From Streptomyces globosus (lineage in GTDB: Bacteria > Actinomycetota > Actinomycetes > Streptomycetales > Streptomycetaceae), in NCBI RefSeq assembly GCF_003325375.1, contig NZ_CP030862.1:3351501-3415500 (forward strand): a stretch of 64,000 nucleotides of DNA, given 5' to 3'. Below are positions 16,220 through 25,024 of the stretch, in pieces. The first letter of the stretch is position 1. Each line of letters starts with the position of its first letter. Position numbers and translations under genes: made by a program. The notes beneath the pieces are model-generated. The model searched no databases and was not told the DNA's origin. It saw nothing but the letters and a program-made list of their open reading frames with translations.

Positions 16220-16849
16220 TCAGGCGGTGGGGGCCGTGGCCGTGCCGAGGGAGTCGGCGGCCAGGAACTTCGGGGCGCTCTCCTCGTAGAAGACGTCGAC
16301 CGGGCCGAGCGCGAACCCGGCCGCCCCGACCATCTCCGCCGGGCGGCGGGTCAGGTGGCAGCCCCCGAACAGGCGCTGTTGGAGCGGGTCCAGCCGGCGC
16401 TGGCGGCGGCGCACGTGCTCGTCCGCGGCGGGTGCCAGGCCGTGCTCAAGGAAGTGGAGGGTGCCGCCGGGCTTCAGGACGCGCAGCACCTCCCGCAGGG
16501 CGGCGTCGGCGTCGGGGATCGTGCACAGCGTCCACGTCGACAGGGCGGAGTCGAAGGTGCCGTCGTCGAAGGGCAGGGACTGCCCGTCCAGGCCGGCCCG
16601 CCGCACCGGCACCCGGGAGTTCCCGACGCGCTTGCGGGCCAGCCGCCAGGCGGTGTCCGACGGCTCGACGGCCGCCACCTCGGTCACGGACGGGGGATAG
16701 AACGGCACGTTGAGGCCACTGCCGAAGCCGATCTCCAGTACGCGGCCCGTCAGCCCGGCGCACACCCGGGCGCGCAGCGGCCGGGACGCCTTCGCCCCGC
16801 ACGCCGCGTTGACGATGCGCGGCAGTACGTGGCCGGTGTAGAAACCCAT
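16220..16849 (-). CDS. Class I SAM-dependent methyltransferase (METTL7/UbiE-like)
   Basis: 209 residues, ATG at 16849 with a GGAGGTTGCC ribosome site. The SAM-binding motif I is VLEIGFGSGLNVPFY (about 37-51); motif post-I is VAAVEPSDTA; PFDDGTFDSALSTWTLC and VLKPGGTLHFLEHG are motifs II and III. This pattern is that of the small methyltransferases related to METTL7, whose substrates are thiols or lipids in animals; the bacterial substrate is unknown. Confidence 0.85.
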   Translation of the reverse strand: MGFYTGHVLPRIVNAACGAKASRPLRARVCAGLTGRVLEIGFGSGLNVPFYPPSVTEVAAVEPSDTAWRLARKRVGNSRVPVRRAGLDGQSLPFDDGTFDSALSTWTLCTIPDADAALREVLRVLKPGGTLHFLEHGLAPAADEHVRRRQRRLDPLQQRLFGGCHLTRRPAEMVGAAGFALGPVDVFYEESAPKFLAADSLGTATAPTA

Positions 16850-16941
16850 GGCAACCTCCGCTCCCGCCCCAGGATGGCACCGCGGCCGGCCCGCCGCCGC
16901 CGCGACACGGCGGTGCGGCGGCCCGGCCGCGGCTCCTGCTG

Positions 16942-18078
16942 CTACCGGCCGTCCTGCGGAGCGTCCTGCTGCTGCGGCGGCTCCGGCGCGGCGGCCGGTG
17001 CCGCCGGGGGTACCGCGTGGCCGGCGAGGAGGGCCTCCGCGAGGCCTTCGCGGCGGATCCGCTGGTCCGTGTAGAGCAGGCCCGCGACCAGCTGCATGAA
17101 GCCGATCTGGAACAGCTGCCCGGCGATCCCGCCGGCCAGGGTCACCAGGACGGCGACGACCAGCACGGTGATCGCGCCTGCCGCGGAGACGCCGTCCTCG
17201 GCGAGGGCGATGGCCGGCACGATCACGAACGACCCGATGAGATTGAACGGCAGCTGGATCGCGTAGCCGATGGCGCCCGCCAGCAGGGCGCCGACGAGGG
17301 TGATGCCGAAGACCCGCCACCAGTCGCCGCGGACCAGGGCGGTCGAGCGGCGCAGCGCGGCGACCGGGCCGGCGTCCTCCATGACGACGGCGGCCGGTGC
17401 CAGCCCGAACCGCACGCTGAGCCAGACGGCCACCGGGAAGGCGGCCAGCATCCCGAGGACGAGGGGCACCAGCAGGGCGCCCGGGGCGGCCTCGGAGGCG
17501 GTGGCGACGGCCAGCGGCGCCCACACCGCCACGACGGCCAGCACCGGGAGCCCCGCGATCAGGTAGCCGAGGAACATCGCGCCGGCCATCGCCGGGGCCC
17601 GCCGGAAAGCGACCCGCCGCACGGCGGCGAACGTGGTGGGACCGCCGGACACCGCCTCCTTCAGCACGGCCAGACAGGCGGCGGAGATCACCGCCATGCC
17701 CAGCATGCCCAGCACGGCGAGCGCCACGAACAGGACGGCGGCGGCCACGAGCAGCGGCATGACGTGCTCACGCGTGGGGGCCTCGCCGTACGGCGCGTCG
17801 AAGACGGGCTCCAGGTGCGGGAAGACGGCGGCCACGGAGGCGGCCGCGACGAGGCCCATCGCGAGGAGGAGCACTGCCTGGACGAGCAGTGCGACGCCGG
17901 CCATCCGCTTCCAGTGGAGGCGGAGGGTGGAGAACGACCCGGTGACGATGTCGCCGAGGGCGAGCGGCCGCAGGGGTACCACGCCCGGCTGCGGCGGCGG
18001 GGGCGGTCCCCAGCCTCCCCAGTGCGGGGTGCCGCCCCCGCTGCCCCCGTATGCTCCCGGCCAACTGCTCTGCGTCAT
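16942..18078 (-). CDS. Multi-pass integral membrane protein, GDPD-membrane-domain-like
   Basis: 378 residues. A Gly/Pro-rich cytoplasmic N-terminus (GGWGPPPPPQPG), then RPLALGDIVTGSFSTLRLHW, then about six to seven long membrane segments and a Pro/Gln tail. The LALGDI-x-x-G-S/A-F start is that of the membrane domain linked to glycerophosphodiester phosphodiesterases (GDPD membrane/DUF7544-like), common in actinobacteria. No enzymatic residues are seen. Probably a structural or lipid-related membrane protein. Confidence 0.7.
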   Translation of the reverse strand: MTQSSWPGAYGGSGGGTPHWGGWGPPPPPQPGVVPLRPLALGDIVTGSFSTLRLHWKRMAGVALLVQAVLLLAMGLVAAASVAAVFPHLEPVFDAPYGEAPTREHVMPLLVAAAVLFVALAVLGMLGMAVISAACLAVLKEAVSGGPTTFAAVRRVAFRRAPAMAGAMFLGYLIAGLPVLAVVAVWAPLAVATASEAAPGALLVPLVLGMLAAFPVAVWLSVRFGLAPAAVVMEDAGPVAALRRSTALVRGDWWRVFGITLVGALLAGAIGYAIQLPFNLIGSFVIVPAIALAEDGVSAAGAITVLVVAVLVTLAGGIAGQLFQIGFMQLVAGLLYTDQRIRREGLAEALLAGHAVPPAAPAAAPEPPQQQDAPQDGR

Positions 18079-18310
18079 GCACGTGCTCCGTAGCTCGTCC
18101 CCGTTGTCAGTGGGGACAACCTATCTCGCAGGTCAGGGGCATGACACCCGGGAATGGGCCGGGGGCGGGCGCACCGGCGGCGCGCGCGGCCGGAACGGCG
18201 CGGATGTCCCGGCTGTGCCCGGCCGCCTCCGGCGACCGCCCCCCACGGGGTATACGTCCCTGGGGGCGTCCGGGATCCGCCCGCGACGCCCGCGGAGGGA
18301 GTGGTGGCCC

Positions 18311-19540
18311 GTGGAGCGGACGACCTGCTGCGTGGTGGGCGGCGGCCCGGCCGGGATGGTGCTGGCCCTGCTGCTGGCCCGGGCCGGGGTGGAGGTGACG
18401 GTGCTGGAGAAGCACGGGGACTTCCTCAGGGACTTCCGCGGCGACACCGTGCACCCCACGACGCTGTCCCTGCTGGAGGACATCGGGCTCGCCGAGCGGT
18501 TCGCCCGGCTCCCGCAGCGGCGCGTGACGACCGTCCAGCTGCCCCTCGGACCGGACCGCACGCTGGTCACCGTGGGCAACATCGGGGCGCTGCACGGAAA
18601 GTACAACTACATCGCGATGGTGCCCCAGTGGGACCTGCTCGACCTGCTCGCGGACGAGGCCCGAAAGGAGCCGTCGTTCCGCCTGTGGATGGACACGGAG
18701 GCGGAGTCGTTCCTGGTCGAGGGCGGCCGGGTCACGGGCGTCCGCTACCGCACCGCGGACGGCGCGGCCGGCGAACTGCGCGCCCATCTGACGGTGGCCT
18801 GCGACGGCCGCGGTTCGCTCGCCCGGACCCTGCCGGAGCTCGGCCTGCAGGACTTCCCCTGCCCCATGGACGCCTGGTGGTTCCGGCTGCCGCGCCGCGA
18901 GGACGACCCCAGCGGGCTCGTCGGCGGGCTGGGGGAGCGGTTCTTCAGCGCGCTCATCGACCGCGGCGACTACTGGCAGTGCGCGGCCCTCATCCCGAAG
19001 GGCGCCGATGCCCGACTGCGCGCCGAGGGCCTGGACCCGTTCATGGAGCGGTTCACGGGGGCGGTGCCCTGGCTCGCGGACCGGGCGCACGCGGTCGCCT
19101 CCTGGGACGGCGTCAAACTCCTCGACGTCCGCCTCGACCGGCTGCGCCGCTGGCACCGCCCGGGGCTGCTGTGCATCGGGGACGCCGCCCACGCCATGTC
19201 GCCCGTGTTCGGCATCGGCATCAACCTGGCCGTGCAGGACGCCGTGGCGGCCGCCCGCCACCTGGTGGGGCCGCTGCGCGAGCACCGGGTGGGCCTGTAC
19301 GACGTACGCCGCGTGCAGCAGCGCCGCCGGCCCACCACCGTGGCCGCGCAGGGCCTCCAGCGTGCCGCCCACGCCAAGGTCATCAGGCCGCTGCTGGCCG
19401 GCCGGTCCGCGTTCGACGACCCGCAGCGCGCCGCCCGGCTGGCCTCCCTGCTGACCGAGAGCCGGCTGAACCGGCTCCCGGCGTACTTCCTCGCCTACGG
19501 GGCCCTGCGCGAGCGGCCGCCGCGGGAGGCGCTCCGCTGA
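18311..19540 (+). CDS. FAD-dependent monooxygenase (PHBH/UbiH family)
   Basis: 409 residues from GTG at 18311, with GGAGGGAG about 11 nt upstream. CVVGGGPAGMVLALLLARAG at the N-terminus is the FAD Rossmann loop; ACDGRGSLART (about 165) is the DG motif, and CIGDAAHAMSPVFGIGINLA (about 295) is the GD motif binding the FAD ribityl chain. Group A flavin hydroxylases or epoxidases use NAD(P)H and O2. It stands alone between a membrane protein and a terminator; substrate unknown. Confidence 0.9.
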   Translation: MERTTCCVVGGGPAGMVLALLLARAGVEVTVLEKHGDFLRDFRGDTVHPTTLSLLEDIGLAERFARLPQRRVTTVQLPLGPDRTLVTVGNIGALHGKYNYIAMVPQWDLLDLLADEARKEPSFRLWMDTEAESFLVEGGRVTGVRYRTADGAAGELRAHLTVACDGRGSLARTLPELGLQDFPCPMDAWWFRLPRREDDPSGLVGGLGERFFSALIDRGDYWQCAALIPKGADARLRAEGLDPFMERFTGAVPWLADRAHAVASWDGVKLLDVRLDRLRRWHRPGLLCIGDAAHAMSPVFGIGINLAVQDAVAAARHLVGPLREHRVGLYDVRRVQQRRRPTTVAAQGLQRAAHAKVIRPLLAGRSAFDDPQRAARLASLLTESRLNRLPAYFLAYGALRERPPREALR

Positions 19541-19550
19541 ACGGGGCGCG

Positions 19551-19592
19551 CCGGAGCCCCTGCCGTCCCCACCGGGCGGTCAGGGGTTCCGG
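19551..19592. terminator. Bidirectional terminator
   Basis: CCGGAGCCCCTG (19551-19562) pairs with CAGGGGTTCCGG (19581-19592), 12 bp with one G-U pair, between two converging genes. Confidence 0.65.
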
Positions 19593-19602
19593 AGGCGCCC
19601 GG

Positions 19603-20049
19603 TCATGCGCCGGTGCGGCCCGCGTTGAGGTCGATCTGGCCGAAGAGGAGGGCGTACCCGGCAGGGAGGCTCCGCAGGATGCGGGCGAGGAGGTCCGGGC
19701 CGGCGAGGCGGGCGACGACGGACAGGACGGCGCCGGTGTCCCAGCGGGCGGTGGCGGGGCTGGTGCCGGAGCGGGCGGCGATGTCCTTGACGAAGCCCCA
19801 TCCGGTCAGCTTCTCGTACGAGGGGACCTGCGCGGTGAAGGCCAGCGCGGCCTGCAGGGGCAGCCGGGCGGCGAGGTCCGCCCGTTCAGCGCCGGTCAGC
19901 CTGCGGCCGAGCGCGGCCAGCACGCGCTCGACGGTCTCGGCGGCGCGCTCGGTGCCGGAGTAGGCGCCCTCGTACCGCACGGCTTCCAGCATCTGCTCGT
20001 AGGTCATGTCCGGGGCCGGCCGGCGGAGGACTGCGGGCTGGTCGAACAC
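19603..20049 (-). CDS. DUF2267 family protein
   Basis: 148 residues from GTG at 20049 with AAAGGAAGG upstream. The pattern MTYEQMLEAVRYEGAYSGTE, AAETVERVLAALGRRLTGAE, ADLAARLP and VVARLAGPDLLARILRSLP is that of DUF2267, a small helical family common near stress genes in actinobacteria. Function unknown. It is the gene following hsp20 on the same strand, separated by the 8-bp repeat tract. Confidence 0.88.
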   Translation of the reverse strand: MFDQPAVLRRPAPDMTYEQMLEAVRYEGAYSGTERAAETVERVLAALGRRLTGAERADLAARLPLQAALAFTAQVPSYEKLTGWGFVKDIAARSGTSPATARWDTGAVLSVVARLAGPDLLARILRSLPAGYALLFGQIDLNAGRTGA

Positions 20050-20156
20050 GGTGTATGCCTTCCTTTCGGGTCGCGGTGGCTACGGTCCGGAAAGCCGGCC
20101 GACACAGGCGCGGGGAGGGTCGGCCGGTCGGGGGAGGGCGGGCGGCGCCGCAGGAT

Positions 20157-20228
20157 TCAGCTGCTCAGCTGCTCAGCTGCTCAGCTGCTCAGCTGCTCAG
20201 CTGCTCAGCTGCTCAGCTGCTCAGCTGC
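20157..20228. repeat. Nine perfect copies of an 8-bp repeat
   Basis: The unit TCAGCTGC is repeated nine times without a mismatch. The unit contains the palindrome CAGCTG, so alternative hairpins are possible. The hsp20 coding end (HKQLSS and stop) lies in the last copies; the stop falls in the second unit read from the hsp20 side, so changes in copy number would alter only the hsp20-DUF2267 spacer unless the first two units are lost. Confidence 0.97.
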
Positions 20229-20641
20229 TTGTGCTCGCCGCCGCCGATCGTGATCTTCCGCGGCTTGGCGCGCTCGGCGATCGGGATGCGCAGGGTCAGG
20301 ACGCCGGCCTCGTACGCGGCTTCGATGCGCTCGGTGTCCAGGGTGTCCGCCAGCATGATCTGCCGGGTGAAGACGCCGAGGGGCCGCTCGGAGAGTTCCA
20401 TCTGGGCCCGGTCCGACCGCGGTGCGGGCCGCCGCTCGGCCTTGACCGTCAGCATGTTCCGCTCGACGTCGATGTCGATCGCGTCCCTGGCGACGCCCGG
20501 GATGTCGAAGGCGACCACGTACGCGTCGCCGTCCCGGTAGGCGTCCATCGGCATCACGGACGGCTTGGACCACGTGCCCGGACCCGCGAGCTGCTGGGTG
20601 AGGCGGTCGATCTCACGGAAGGGGTCGGTGCGCATCAGCAT
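20213..20641 (-). CDS. hsp18: Hsp20 / alpha-crystallin small heat-shock protein
   Basis: 142 residues, ATG at 20641 with GGAGGTGTCCCC upstream. RTDPFREIDRLTQQL is the typical N-terminus; the alpha-crystallin domain (about 38-135) contains VVAFDIPGVARDAIDIDVE, LTVKAERR, GVFTRQIML and the signature region AAYEAGVLTLRIPI; ERAKPRKI ends the fold with the C-terminal anchoring segment. It is an ATP-independent holdase. The last five codons run into the 8-bp repeat. The promoter has a RheA-type operator, as for hsp18 of Streptomyces albus; the symbol is by analogy. Confidence 0.93.
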   Translation of the reverse strand: MLMRTDPFREIDRLTQQLAGPGTWSKPSVMPMDAYRDGDAYVVAFDIPGVARDAIDIDVERNMLTVKAERRPAPRSDRAQMELSERPLGVFTRQIMLADTLDTERIEAAYEAGVLTLRIPIAERAKPRKITIGGGEHKQLSS

Positions 20642-20700
20642 GGGGACACCTCCTGGTTGCTCGGAAACGGCTGCCAGTGCGCTGCGGCCCTGTTGTAGCA

Positions 20701-20719
20701 TGTCGTCGAAACGATGACA
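20701..20719. promoter_or_regulatory. RheA-type heat-shock operator
   Basis: TGTCGTC-GAAAC-GATGACA, one mismatch from the RheA target TGTCATC-N5-GATGACA known upstream of hsp18 and rheA in Streptomyces albus. It lies 60 bp upstream of the hsp20 start. No rheA gene is in the window. Confidence 0.75.
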
Positions 20720-20741
20720 ACACGGCACTTCGCCGAATGGA

Positions 20742-20758
20742 TGACATGAAAGATGTCA
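20742..20758. promoter_or_regulatory. Second inverted repeat upstream of hsp20
   Basis: TGACAT-GAAAG-ATGTCA, perfect 6-bp arms with a 5-bp spacer, 22 bp beyond the RheA-type operator. It has the same spacer length but different arms, so it may bind a related factor or a second dimer. Confidence 0.45.
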
Positions 20759-20881
20759 GCGGCCGGATGACGCATGGGGCTGGTGGGGAGCTGGTGCCAG
20801 AGGGGCCGGAGCGGCGCGGCCGTGCACGCGGTCGGCGGCATCCGCCGGCCGCGTGCACGTCCCTGCTGAGGGGAGGCCCGG

Positions 20882-21061
20882 TCAGTGCCGGTGCCTGAGG
20901 GCGTCCTTCCCCTTCTCCTTCGCCAGCCGGGCCTTCCCCCGGAGCTGCAGGGCGCCGCCCTTCATGGTGGTGGACCTGTCGCCGATCGCATGCCCGACCT
21001 TCCGCATGGTCTTGCCGACGACCTGTTCCGTCTTCGCCTTCATCTTCTCGCGGGTGCTCAT
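20882..21061 (-). CDS. CsbD-like stress protein
   Basis: 59 residues: STREKMKAKTEQVVGKTM, HAIGDRSTTMKGGALQLR and GKARLAKEKGKDALRHRH, a small, charged, Lys-rich protein of the CsbD type. In Bacillus csbD is a SigB general-stress gene; role unknown. A longer form starting at 21094 would overlap the ABC-F stop by ATGA, so the two genes are probably coupled; I chose 21061 because family members begin at about this point. Confidence 0.8.
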   Translation of the reverse strand: MSTREKMKAKTEQVVGKTMRKVGHAIGDRSTTMKGGALQLRGKARLAKEKGKDALRHRH

Positions 21062-21090
21062 GCCGGCCCCCTTCTCCTCGGGTCCCGTGC

Positions 21091-22779
21091 TCATCCCCGG
21101 TCCGCCCCGCGGGTCCGGCCGGCTTCCAGGCGGGGCCAGTCCGCGAGGTCCCGGAGCAGCTGCCGGTCGTGCGTCGCGGCGACGACCGCGGCGCCCGTGC
21201 TGCGGACCGCCTCGGTGAGCTCTTCGACCAGTGTTGCCGACAGGTGGTTCGTCGGCTCGTCGAGCAGCAGCACGTGCGGCCGCCCGGCCAGGGCCAGTGC
21301 GAGGTCGAGGCGCCGCTGCTGCCCCTGCGACAGCCGCCCGGCCGGGGTGCGCGCCGCATCGGCGTCGAGCAGTCCGAGTGCGGCGAGGGGGACGGCTTCG
21401 GCGTCGCGCAGCACCCCGCCCGCCACGAGCCGGCCCACGCGGCGCGCGTACAGCTCGCGGGCGGTGAGCCGCGGGTCCGCCACCGCCGTCTCCTGGGCGA
21501 CCAGGGCGGTCCGGGTGCCCGCGGCCCTCACGACGCGGCCCCGCGTCGGCTCGACCGCGCCGGCCAGGACGGCCAGCAGCGTCGACTTCCCGGCGCCGTT
21601 CGGCCCGGTGACGAGCAGCCGGTCCCCGCCGTCGAGCACGACGTCGACCGGGCCCGCCAGCCGTCCGGCGACGGCCACGCCGTGCGCCCGCAGCCGCGGC
21701 GCCCCCCTCCGGCCGCCGAGGTGCGGCCATCGGAGCACCGGCGGGGGCGGCGGCACGTCCACGCGGTGCGCGTCGAGCGCCTCCTGCTGCCGGTTCAGGG
21801 CCTGGACGACGCCCGGGGCCCGGGACTGCCGCTGGTGCCGGCCCGTGCCCTTGTCCGGACGCCACCCGGTGGACAGCCGGTCGCGGGCCCGGGAGACGGC
21901 CTCCTGCAGCCTGCGGTGCTCGGCCTGCTGCTCCTCGTGGTCCTGCTCCCACCGCTGCCGCTCGCGGCCGCGGGCCTCCTGCCAGGCGTCGTACCCGCCG
22001 GCGTACAGGCGGGGCCTGCCGTCGCGCGCCGGGTCGAGGTCGAGAAACCGGTCGGCGACGTCCCGCAGCAGCGCCCGGTCGTGGGTGACGAGTGCGAGGG
22101 CGCCGTCGTGCGCGCGGAGCCTGCGGGTGAGGAAGTCCAGCCCGTCGGCGTCGAGGTGGTTCGTGGGCTCGTCGAGGAGCAGGACGTCGTACGGGGCTCC
22201 GAGCAGGCAGGCGAGACGGACCCGGTAGCGCTGCCCGACCGACAGCGCCGCGAGCGGCCGTTCGCGGTCGGTGCACGCGCCGAGGGCCTCCAGGGCGGTG
22301 TCGACGCGGCGTTCGGCGCCCCAGGCGTCGAGCCGGGTCGCCGCGTCGAGCGCGGCGGCGTACCGGTCCTCCGCGCCGGGGCCGCCGTCGCCGAGGGCGA
22401 GGGCAGCCGCGTCCAGGGCCGCGAGCGCGGCGAGAGGCGCGGCCAGCGCCTCGGCGGTCAGCGTCCCGACGGTGTCCGCGCGGCCTGCGGTGAGCTCCTG
22501 GCGGGCCAGGCCGATGGTGCCGGCGCGGTGCACGGTGCCCGCGTCGGGCGGGAGCAGTCCGGCCAGGACGTGCAGCAGGGTGGTCTTGCCGCGGCCGTTC
22601 TCGCCGACGACGGCGACCCGCGACCGGGCGGAGACGGTGACCGAGACGCCGTCCAGCACGCGGCGGTGCCCGCGCGTGACGGTGACGCCCTCGGCGCGGA
22701 CGTGCGCACTCCCGCCGGAGCCGGCGGGCAGGGGCAGGGCCAGGGGAAGGGCATGGGGCAGGGGGGTGCGGTGGTTCAA
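21091..22779 (-). CDS. ABC-F ribosomal protection protein (TlrC/OleB/CarA-like)
   Basis: 562 residues with two ATP cassettes and no membrane helices. First cassette: GENGRGKTT, signature [26 protein letters not shown]. Linker with long charged helix ([20 protein letters not shown]) and [17 protein letters not shown]. Second cassette: [37 protein letters not shown]. This layout and the linker sequence match the actinomycete macrolide/lincosamide ABC-F proteins, which eject the drug from the ribosome. The start is taken as TTG at 22779 with GGAG six nt upstream, because no ATG or GTG lies between the leader peptide and the first conserved segment except a GTG inside HVRAEGVTV. Confidence 0.88.
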   Translation of the reverse strand: MNHRTPLPHALPLALPLPAGSGGSAHVRAEGVTVTRGHRRVLDGVSVTVSARSRVAVVGENGRGKTTLLHVLAGLLPPDAGTVHRAGTIGLARQELTAGRADTVGTLTAEALAAPLAALAALDAAALALGDGGPGAEDRYAAALDAATRLDAWGAERRVDTALEALGACTDRERPLAALSVGQRYRVRLACLLGAPYDVLLLDEPTNHLDADGLDFLTRRLRAHDGALALVTHDRALLRDVADRFLDLDPARDGRPRLYAGGYDAWQEARGRERQRWEQDHEEQQAEHRRLQEAVSRARDRLSTGWRPDKGTGRHQRQSRAPGVVQALNRQQEALDAHRVDVPPPPPVLRWPHLGGRRGAPRLRAHGVAVAGRLAGPVDVVLDGGDRLLVTGPNGAGKSTLLAVLAGAVEPTRGRVVRAAGTRTALVAQETAVADPRLTARELYARRVGRLVAGGVLRDAEAVPLAALGLLDADAARTPAGRLSQGQQRRLDLALALAGRPHVLLLDEPTNHLSATLVEELTEAVRSTGAAVVAATHDRQLLRDLADWPRLEAGRTRGADRG

Positions 22780-22885
22780 CGGATGCTCCGCGGCTCGCGA
22801 GGTGGAGCCGGGCAGCGGGCTGCGGCCGCCCGGCGGGAACCGGTACGGCGAGCGCGGGGGTCCGCAAGGGATCAGGGCGCCGCCG
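22780..22885 (-). promoter_or_regulatory. Candidate attenuator between leader peptide and ABC-F gene
   Basis: About 105 nt of untranslated RNA. It can form a stem with CCGGGC and GCCCGG (22811-22836 region) that encloses further pairs, plus smaller hairpins near the ABC-F ribosome site. This is the arrangement expected for drug-responsive ribosome-mediated attenuation; the exact alternative folds cannot be settled by eye. Confidence 0.5.
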
Positions 22886-22930
22886 TCAGCGGGCGGATCG
22901 CACCTTCTGGGACCAGATGCCTGAAGCCAT
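22886..22930 (-). CDS. 14-residue leader peptide upstream of the ABC-F gene
   Basis: [14 protein letters not shown] and TGA. ATG at 22930 is only 6 nt after a good -10 element, so the transcript is probably leaderless. KVR is a basic-x-basic motif, the class of sequence at which macrolide-bound ribosomes stall (established for Erm and ABC-F leaders). It ends 106 nt before the ABC-F start. Confidence 0.6.
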   Translation of the reverse strand: MASGIWSQKVRSAR

Positions 22931-22936
22931 GCCGCC

Positions 22937-22974
22937 ACGGTAGCAACGCCGCGGACCGGATGCCCACGCGTTTT
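22937..22974 (-). promoter_or_regulatory. Candidate WblC(WhiB7)-type promoter of the ABC-F gene
   Basis: On the minus strand: AAAA (22971-22974), three bases, then TGGGCA as -35 (22961-22966), an 18-bp spacer, and TACCGT as -10 (22937-22942). An A-tract about 3 bp before the -35 is the mark of WhiB7/WblC-activated antibiotic-resistance promoters. Confidence 0.5.
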
Positions 22975-23014
22975 CCCGCCGGGCGGACCGGGGCCGGCCA
23001 CCGGCGGCCGGGGG

Positions 23015-23857
23015 TCAGCGCGGCCGGCGGCCGAGGGCGCCGCGCACGGTGGTCCCGTACCGGGTGCGCAGCCGGCGCAGCTCCCACGCGGACAGGGCGG
23101 TGACCGAGAGCGGCGCGCCCGCGAGGAACGCGAACCAGACGGCCTGCGGGGCGTTGACCGGAGGCCCGTCGACGGCCTGGAGCACGGACATCACCAGGAC
23201 GACCACGGGGGAGAGCAGCGGCGGCAGCACCTCGTGGACGTCGGCGGTGCGGAAGGCGTGGTGGACGCACAGCACCGAGGAGGCGAGGAGGAACGGCAGC
23301 AGGAAGAGGCTGCCCAGCTGGAACAGCAGGCCGAGGAGGAAGCCGGTGTCGCCCGCACCGGTGAAGAGGGTGTTCCGCAGGTCGGGGCGGAGCGCGAACC
23401 ACTGGAGGCCGGCCGTGGCGATCAGGCAGCCCCACGCGGTGAGCGGGCCGCCGAGCCGCCGGCGGTACCGGGCGCGCAGCGGCGGGCGGGCGGCCGCCAG
23501 GAAGGCCGCCACCGCGAGCGGGCCCACGACAGCCAGCACGGCCGCACTGATCAGCAGGTCGGTGAGCCTGTCGTCGACGACGGCCTTGGCCTCCTCGCGC
23601 AGGGTGAACGCGTAGAACAGCCAGGCGGTGGCGGCGAGTCCGACACCGGTCCGGGCGAGCGCGACCCCGCGGACCACGGGGTCGGCGAGCCGGTCCGCCC
23701 GTCCGGGCCGGTGCACGCGGGCGGCGAGGACGAAGGGGGCCGCCAGGACGGTCACGCAGCCGTGGCGGCGGTCGCCCGCCCCGTCGGAGGGCACCCCCGG
23801 CCCCGCCGCCCCCGGCCGCACGCCCGTCCGCTGTCCGTACCCGCCCTGCCGTGCCAC
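23015..23857 (-). CDS. Multi-pass membrane protein of unknown function
   Basis: 280 residues from GTG at 23857 with GGAGAAGGAC upstream. About 40 disordered residues, then roughly six membrane segments ([78 protein letters not shown]). No enzymatic motif seen and I do not recognise the family. A single gene, divergent from the reductase-like gene at 24083. Confidence 0.65.
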   Translation of the reverse strand: MARQGGYGQRTGVRPGAAGPGVPSDGAGDRRHGCVTVLAAPFVLAARVHRPGRADRLADPVVRGVALARTGVGLAATAWLFYAFTLREEAKAVVDDRLTDLLISAAVLAVVGPLAVAAFLAAARPPLRARYRRRLGGPLTAWGCLIATAGLQWFALRPDLRNTLFTGAGDTGFLLGLLFQLGSLFLLPFLLASSVLCVHHAFRTADVHEVLPPLLSPVVVLVMSVLQAVDGPPVNAPQAVWFAFLAGAPLSVTALSAWELRRLRTRYGTTVRGALGRRPR

Positions 23858-24082
23858 GTCCTTCTCCCCGCCCCGCCACAGTCAAGATCAACAGCAGCAG
23901 ACTGTACCTCCCCGTCCGTACGGCGGCCCGAACCGGCCTGTGGCGCACGGGAATTGGCGGGGGTGCGCAGTGACCGGTTTCGGTGCTGCGGGCGACCCGC
24001 CCCGTCCGCAACACTGGTCGCGGAAGACTCGGACACCCCGCACGCCCCGTGGCGACGGCGGGCGGAAGGCGGGGATCGCTGC

Positions 24083-25024
24083 GTGCAGCCTTCACTCAGG
24101 AGCGACGTGCGGGCCGCCGTCCCGGACGCCGCGGCCGGCTTCGGCGTCACGGCCGCCGTGTTCGCCGTCCTGTGGTTCAGGATGCGGTCCGGCACCTCCG
24201 CCACCACCGCCGTCATGCCGTTCATGGCCGACCCCGGCACCTTCTGGATGTACCTGCTCAGCCAGGCGTTCGGCTGGTCCGCGCTCCTGTGGTCCTGGGG
24301 CACGGTCATGCTCGGGCTGCTGCTGTCCGGGCCCGGACCGGGCCGGCTGCCGGTGTCCCGCCGGACGCTGGAGCGGTGGCACCGGACGACCAGCCTCACC
24401 ACCATGGCGCTGATGGCGGCGCACGCGCTGCTCTTCGCCGCGGAACTCGTCCGCTACGAGACCCGGCTCGGTTGGGCGGCCCGCCTCTGGTCGGCCTTCG
24501 CCGACACCTTCGTCCCCGGCTGGTACGACTCGGGGACCGGCCGCACCGCCATCCCGATCGGGCAGGGCGCGCTGTACCTCGCCATCCCCCTGGGCTTGCT
24601 CTTCTACGTGCGGCACCGCTTCGGCGCGACCGCCTGGCGGCGCCTGCACCGCCTGACGGTCGCCGTGTACGCGCTGGGCGTCTGGCACACCCTGCTGTAC
24701 GGGACCAGCGTCTGGTACGGGGAGTGGCCGCGGACGGTGCTCTGGCTGCTGCAACTGCCCGTCGCCGCCCTGCTGCTGGTCCGGCTGCTGCGGCCCGCGC
24801 GGCGCGGCGAGCGCCCCGCGCCGCCCGGCCCGGGGCGCCCCCGGCCGGGCCGCACGGCGCGGCGGGCGGTGCGGGCCGGCGGCCTGGTTGCGGCCGCCGC
24901 CGCGGCCGCCGGGATCCTCGCCGCCGCGGCCACCGGCCACGACGGCGGGCGGACCCGGCCGCCCGCGCCGCCGGCCGGGCCGCAGCCCGCGCCGACGGCG
25001 CCGCACGTTCACGAACCGGGCTGA
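24083..25024 (+). CDS. Ferric-reductase-like transmembrane protein
   Basis: 313 residues from GTG at 24083. Six or seven membrane helices with paired His: WHRTTSLTTMALMAAHALLF in one helix and LHRLTVAVYALGVWHTLLYG in another, the bis-heme pattern of the ferric reductase-like transmembrane domain (FRE/NOX/YedZ). No FAD or NAD domain follows; a Pro/Ala-rich outer tail with HVHEPG ends it. It converges on, and overlaps by 16 bp, the importer ATPase gene, so a role in reducing the imported metal or corrinoid is possible but only by position. Confidence 0.75.
   Translation: MQPSLRSDVRAAVPDAAAGFGVTAAVFAVLWFRMRSGTSATTAVMPFMADPGTFWMYLLSQAFGWSALLWSWGTVMLGLLLSGPGPGRLPVSRRTLERWHRTTSLTTMALMAAHALLFAAELVRYETRLGWAARLWSAFADTFVPGWYDSGTGRTAIPIGQGALYLAIPLGLLFYVRHRFGATAWRRLHRLTVAVYALGVWHTLLYGTSVWYGEWPRTVLWLLQLPVAALLLVRLLRPARRGERPAPPGPGRPRPGRTARRAVRAGGLVAAAAAAAGILAAAATGHDGGRTRPPAPPAGPQPAPTAPHVHEPG

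Noticed and set aside
20157..20228. CRISPR or phage attachment site
   Set aside because: The units are 8 bp and contiguous, with no spacers and no integrase nearby; it is a simple tandem repeat.
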